Positions 60,329 through 64,000 of a DNA stretch of 64,000 nt are shown here, piece by piece (position 1 is the first letter of the stretch; each line of letters begins with the position of its first letter). The notes beneath the pieces were generated by a model. The model was not told the origin of the DNA. It did not search any database and saw only the letters and a list, made by a program, of their open reading frames with translations. Made by a program: the position numbers and the translations under genes. The DNA is from Rubritalea marina DSM 17716 (lineage in GTDB: Bacteria; Verrucomicrobiota; Verrucomicrobiia; Verrucomicrobiales; Akkermansiaceae). Where the stretch lies: the NCBI RefSeq assembly GCF_000378105.1, contig NZ_KB899260.1:18939-82938 (forward strand). Reading direction: 5' to 3'.

Positions 60329-62629
60329 TTATTGGCTTCCGATACTGAGTGGTAGTTGTGCTGATGGGAGAGCGTTGAGTGTGATACTTAAGAGGGCTCC
60401 GTATTCTTTGTTGAGTCGGTTGTCACGTTGGAAAAAGCTGAACCCACCGGTCCAACTCTCGAAGTTTCGGAACAGGGAGTATTCCTGTCGTTCCAGAGTG
60501 TTGTCTGTGAATTGCATTTGTTGGTAGGTGCCTACGGTCCATTTTGAGGTGAGGCGAATGTAGGCGCGTACGTGTGCTAAGTTGCTGTTCGCGATCGTTG
60601 GGTGGTCTTTAAGAAAGCTATGGCCAAGCTCCAGCTCGACGTTGTCGTGTGGCCAAAATAGCGCGTAGGTGGACAGTTCTGTGAAACCATCATTGGTGAT
60701 AGGTATTTGTGAGTTTAGGTTCAAGCTAGCCCACGGCACCGGCTCCCACCTCAGGTCATTGTATAAGTTTGAGAACGTACGACTGAATTCAGGGTCATTG
60801 AGGAAGGTGTCGATGTAGCTGTCAAGAGTTAGCCAAGAGTGACTCCGGCTATCGCGTTTGGTGAGTAGTTGGTTTCTTGCTCCTAAGCGTACGATGCTCC
60901 AGTTGCGGTAATCGTCTATGGCTGAGTACCTGCCTACGTCGTATGGGCGTGGTCGTTCGGTGGCTGTCAATCGGTCAATCTTCACTTGATTGTCGTCGAG
61001 CTCTTTGGTCGCAAGTACCGAAAGATTGGCATAGGGGTGGATGACATGAAGCAGTTGATCCAAGCCGAACGAGTGGTTCTGCACGCTGTGATACGTTCGC
61101 GTGAATTTCATCCCCGTATCAATTCCTAGATAGCCGTGAGGGCTTGAATATGAGTCTTTGTTATCACCCGAGTCCCAATATTGCGTGAAACCTCCTCCCA
61201 TGCGAGGGGTAATACTAAATCCATTTGCTAGAGAAATCGGACGTGTGAGTTCTTGGTATGTATGGAATCGACCAAATTGGTTTCTGCCGAGTCGGCGTTC
61301 AATTTCACTCTGTCTTTCAGTGTCGGTATCAGGTGCGTTGAGTTCCTCCCGGAGTAGTCCAGCTTCTCGATCAGCTAATTCTTCTTTGTAATAACCAATA
61401 GAGGTCGAACCTTCATGTAAGATGCCGGTGTTGAGAATCGGTCGTTTCGCAAGGTCCCAATAGGCTTCAGGTAAACGTGAGTCTGATTGGTAGAAGGTGT
61501 TCACTCTTAATCGAGTGAATAAACCAGCTTGTGAGGTGTCGGATTTCCATTGATAGCCAAGAAGGTTTTCAGGCTCAGGATTGTATGTGTAATTGTCTTC
61601 TTCAAAGTCTTCTAAGAAGTAATCATCACTTAGAAAGGTGAAATTGGCATCCAGGATGTGTTTGCTCTCTGGAGTATGCGCCCAATCGAAGCGTTGCTTT
61701 AATTCGATTTTGTAGCGGTGTTTGGAGATGTCTTCTCGCGGTGCCGAGGTCCGACTGATACTGGGGTCTCTATCAGGAGCATAATAGGTTTTGAGCCATC
61801 CGTAGTTAGGATTGTTATCTTGTCTTGTGTCGAATAGGTCGAGGCCAACTCCGAGGCCCCTTTTCGCTCTCAAATCAAATTTCCATTGAGCGAGTAGCCA
61901 CTGATCTTCGTTTAGACCATTGTCGACATTTTCCTCGCCACCCAGCATCATCCCATAGGTGTTCAATAGAAATAAGCCCCAGTTTGACTTAGTGCCAGGT
62001 ACAAATTGATACCCGAGTCTGGGGTCCATTGATTGTGATAAATACGGTAGCCAGAAGAAAGGTGTATCACCAGCATACATCGTCACGCCCTTCATCGTGA
62101 TTTTGTCAGATGGGTAAATGGTTGCGGTATTTGCTTTGATTTTGTAGTTGGGTCTTGCTCTGTCGTGAGTGGTGATCGTCGCGTTTTTTCCGATATATAC
62201 TGATTTATTGTCGCTTTTGACCGTTTTCAGTTCTTCGGAGTCAATTAAGAGGGGGTCGATGCTTGATTGAAGGTTTTGCGTATTCAGTTTTTCCTCGCCA
62301 TAGTCGTAGCTGGCCTTTTCTCCACGATGTAGAATGGAGTTTTGATAGATATTTACGTCACCTGTGAAGTGGATGATCTCATTTTGTGTGTCCATCAACG
62401 CTTTGTTAGCGAAGATTTGCACACCCGTATCGGTATAAATTTGCACACCATTAAGGTAGCGGACAAAGCCAGTCTCTTGGTTGTATTCAGCCCCCTGGTC
62501 AGAGCGGATTTGAAGGTTCTTAGGCATTTCTGGCACGATGTTAAAATTGAGTCCAGAGTTGCGGGGCGTCTGTGCAAATATGGTGCTAACCAAGGAGAAC
62601 AGATAAATCCCAGTAAAGAGTCGCTTCAT
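60329..62629 (-). CDS. lptD: LPS-assembly protein LptD
   Basis: LptD is the outer-membrane barrel that inserts LPS into the outer leaflet. From the ATG at 62629 it has 766 residues. A signal peptide ends near TIFAQT (residue 20). The OstA/LptA-like jellyroll occupies about 40-210 (VRYLNGVQIYTDTGVQIFAN, TGDVNIYQNSILHRGEKASY). The barrel covers about 230 to the end (GDTPFFWLPYLSQSMDPRLGY and LGARNQLLTKRDSRS). The usual two pairs of cysteines for disulfides are absent. It is divergent from the SDR39U1-type gene. Partner LptF/LptG permease is at 3.8 kb. Confidence 0.9.
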   Translation of the reverse strand: MKRLFTGIYLFSLVSTIFAQTPRNSGLNFNIVPEMPKNLQIRSDQGAEYNQETGFVRYLNGVQIYTDTGVQIFANKALMDTQNEIIHFTGDVNIYQNSILHRGEKASYDYGEEKLNTQNLQSSIDPLLIDSEELKTVKSDNKSVYIGKNATITTHDRARPNYKIKANTATIYPSDKITMKGVTMYAGDTPFFWLPYLSQSMDPRLGYQFVPGTKSNWGLFLLNTYGMMLGGEENVDNGLNEDQWLLAQWKFDLRAKRGLGVGLDLFDTRQDNNPNYGWLKTYYAPDRDPSISRTSAPREDISKHRYKIELKQRFDWAHTPESKHILDANFTFLSDDYFLEDFEEDNYTYNPEPENLLGYQWKSDTSQAGLFTRLRVNTFYQSDSRLPEAYWDLAKRPILNTGILHEGSTSIGYYKEELADREAGLLREELNAPDTDTERQSEIERRLGRNQFGRFHTYQELTRPISLANGFSITPRMGGGFTQYWDSGDNKDSYSSPHGYLGIDTGMKFTRTYHSVQNHSFGLDQLLHVIHPYANLSVLATKELDDNQVKIDRLTATERPRPYDVGRYSAIDDYRNWSIVRLGARNQLLTKRDSRSHSWLTLDSYIDTFLNDPEFSRTFSNLYNDLRWEPVPWASLNLNSQIPITNDGFTELSTYALFWPHDNVELELGHSFLKDHPTIANSNLAHVRAYIRLTSKWTVGTYQQMQFTDNTLERQEYSLFRNFESWTGGFSFFQRDNRLNKEYGALLSITLNALPSAQLPLSIGSQ

Positions 62630-62730
62630 GGGGGGTATTAAGTAATTCCAGATTGCTAGAGTAAAGATGAAAGGTCGGAAATAATTGTGTGGTTGACCTA
62701 GGGGAGAGCTGTGGGAAATTAGTATATAAG

Positions 62731-63612
62731 ATGAAAAAGTTAGGAGTTGTTGGGGCAAATGGTTATATTGGAGAGGCTGTAGCCAAGTATTTTGGGTCGC
62801 TAGGTTATGAGGTACTTCATATAGCAAGGGCTAAGCCATCAGGGGCTAGTGGCCAATGGGCTAGACTTAGTCGAGAGTCTATTAATGGTTTGGATGTGCT
62901 GGTCAACGTGGCGGGTGCTCCTATTGATAAGCGCTGGACTCAAGATTATAAGAAACTCATGCAACAGAGCCGTACAGGGCTCACAACGCAAATTCATCAG
63001 TGGATCTCCGATTTAGAGATCGTAGATAGGCCGAAAATTTGGATCAATGTCTCAGCTGTTGGTATTTATGGTGACCAGGGGAAGTTGGAGATTACGGAGG
63101 ATAGTGCCTATGCGGAAGGATTCTTGGCTGACCTATGTAAGCATTGGGAAGATGCAGCACTAAGAGAGCCCATAGAAGGGTGTCGGATAGTGGTTCCTCG
63201 TATTGGAGTCGTTCTGTCAAAGGAGGCAAAGGCCTGGAAGAGGATTCAACGTATCTTTAAATTAGGCCTAGGGGGAAGGTTAGCTTCAGGAAAACAATGG
63301 TTCCCCTGGCTAGCTCTCGATGATTTGTTAGCTGCGTTTGAGTTTGTGATAGACCATCGGGAGTTAAGGGGCGCCTTTAACTTAGTTTCTCACCCATCTG
63401 TCACGAATAGTGAATTCACCCAGGTGCTTAGTCGTGTTTTACAGCGCCCAGCTCTGCTTCCAGCGCCGAAGCTTGCGATGCAGCTCCTTTTAGGAGATTT
63501 TGCTGATGTCGCGTTGGCTAGTCAGCGAGTGGTACCTCAAAAACTCATCGATGCTGGTTTTGAGTTTCGTTTTGATGGGCTTGAGGAATTCATTCAACAT
63601 ATCGAGAGTTAA
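62731..63612 (+). CDS. TIGR01777-type (SDR39U1, YfcH) epimerase
   Basis: A 293-residue extended SDR. KKLGVVGANGYIGEAVAKYF (2-21) is the nucleotide-binding loop. LDVLVNVAGAPIDKRWTQDYKKLMQQSR (about 54-81) is the hallmark of the family. WINVSAVGIYGD (about 106-117) has Ser and Tyr of the active site. The C terminus (FNLVSHPSVTNSEFTQVLSR) is also typical. Function unknown in most bacteria. The ATG at 62731 is preferred to a GTG at 62689. Confidence 0.93.
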   Translation: MKKLGVVGANGYIGEAVAKYFGSLGYEVLHIARAKPSGASGQWARLSRESINGLDVLVNVAGAPIDKRWTQDYKKLMQQSRTGLTTQIHQWISDLEIVDRPKIWINVSAVGIYGDQGKLEITEDSAYAEGFLADLCKHWEDAALREPIEGCRIVVPRIGVVLSKEAKAWKRIQRIFKLGLGGRLASGKQWFPWLALDDLLAAFEFVIDHRELRGAFNLVSHPSVTNSEFTQVLSRVLQRPALLPAPKLAMQLLLGDFADVALASQRVVPQKLIDAGFEFRFDGLEEFIQHIES

Positions 63613-63695
63613 TGAAACACCCAAAGTGAATTTATTGAAAATGCAGTGGTTTATGGACGGGCTTCAATAAAAAGTGAAAAAAGGTGCCGAAATGA
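63613..63695. other. Intergenic DNA upstream of the rRNA promoter
   Basis: This short region ends with A-rich blocks (AATAAAAAGTGAAAAAAGG near 63667-63684) immediately upstream of the predicted -35 box, compatible with an UP element. No gene was seen. Confidence 0.5.
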
Positions 63696-63724
63696 CTTGC
63701 GTGACTCTGAGTAATATGTAGATT
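63696..63724 (+). promoter_or_regulatory. Predicted rRNA operon promoter
   Basis: CTTGCG (63696-63701), a 17-base spacer, TAGATT (63719-63724) and GCGCCCC as discriminator. The same layout precedes the tRNA-Gly pair. A TAATAT inside the spacer (63712-63717) is an alternative -10 but lacks a -35 at 17 bases. Confidence 0.75.
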
Positions 63725-63730
63725 GCGCCC

Positions 63731-64000
63731 CGCCTCACCCGCCAAGGGGAGCGCAGGAGAAACTCGCTAAGTTGATCCGGAGCACGGCTCCGCAAGTTAC
63801 CAAGTTTCCCTGAATCGAGATCTTTAACACATCATGGCTTGCTTAGAATGCAGAGTTTGACTCTGGAAGGTTTAAGTAAGTGGAAGAGGAAAGACTGAAT
63901 TGTGCGCTGCGGTTCTAGAGATAGAGACGCAGGCAAGATTGAAGATCTTAAACGGGTTTTCAATCGCACTTGTCAATTTAGTATAAACGCAAAATTTATA
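63731..64000 (+). ncRNA. Leader of the 16S rRNA precursor, boxA included
   Basis: From the predicted start near 63731 to the window edge there is no gene but features of a rRNA leader: a boxA-like GATCTTTAACAC at 63819-63830 and hairpins such as CGGAGC/GCTCCG near 63778-63792 and CAGAGT/ACTCTG at 63851-63865. 16S itself should begin just past position 64000, since no AGAGTTTGATC match is seen inside. This is inference from promoter, boxA and position. Confidence 0.7.

Noticed and set aside
59688..62629. lptD and nitroreductase genes as a functional pair
   Set aside because: Two-base spacing shows likely co-transcription, but there is no known functional link between LPS insertion and nitroreductases.
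63852..63866. AGAGTTTGACTCTGG, resembling the start of 16S rRNA
   Set aside because: The true start reads AGAGTTTGATC; here the following bases differ and the motif forms a hairpin (CAGAGT/ACTCTG). It belongs to the leader.

Overview
The window looks like chromosomal DNA of a Gram-negative, probably marine member of the Verrucomicrobiota. This is inferred from protein style and gene content: LPS export genes (lptD, an LptF/LptG-type permease), several outer-membrane barrels, an 802-residue FtsH, GYF_2 domain proteins, and a pilus operon full of lineage-specific proteins. The genus cannot be fixed, because the 16S gene lies just beyond the right edge. No prophage, insertion sequence, transposase, integrase or CRISPR array was seen.

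Layout. 0-5 kb (minus strand): SulP transporter, DUF177 (YceD), rpmF, plsX and the first codons of a gene that is probably fabH, with an LptF/LptG permease upstream. 5-12 kb (plus): aat and a cysteine-poor L36, then an exopolysaccharide export block (Ala-rich secreted protein, outer-membrane barrel, Wzc-type tyrosine kinase, Wza-type export protein, SHD1-like protein). 11.6-30.6 kb: argG, a sugar nucleotidyltransferase, E1 alpha/E1 beta/E2 of a 2-oxoacid dehydrogenase without E3, an AraC regulator, dtd, a MATE exporter, two barrels plus a DUF481 protein, a GH13 enzyme, an MnmM-like methyltransferase, a giant TerB/FHA/ABC fusion, and ftsH divergent from it.

30.7-45.9 kb is one long minus-strand array of sixteen genes: PilT-like ATPase, major pilin, PilM/PilN fusion, PilO-like, PilP-like, secretin, an unknown protein, PilB, PilC, another unknown, a second pilin, four unknown envelope proteins and a Ser/Thr kinase with a GYF_2 domain. 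It is the most distinctive part of the window. A prepilin peptidase is not present.

46-64 kb: an ABC exporter with a His-rich partner protein, ndk, rpsO-pnp, a 43-residue membrane peptide gene, two identical tRNA-Gly genes, an M14 peptidase, a GYF_2 membrane protein, a YmdB-type phosphodiesterase, an amidase, two SDR proteins, menB, an orphan ParA with a small partner, a nitroreductase and lptD. The right end is the promoter and leader of an rRNA operon. Its promoter has the same architecture as the tRNA-Gly promoter: CTTGCG, 17 bases, TAGAWW, then GCGCCC. The rpsO promoter looks related. This gives a sequence-derived model of the housekeeping stable-RNA promoter in this organism.

Limits: all functions come from reading motifs by eye, without database searches. 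Starts are chosen from family length and codon, because Shine-Dalgarno signals are weak here.
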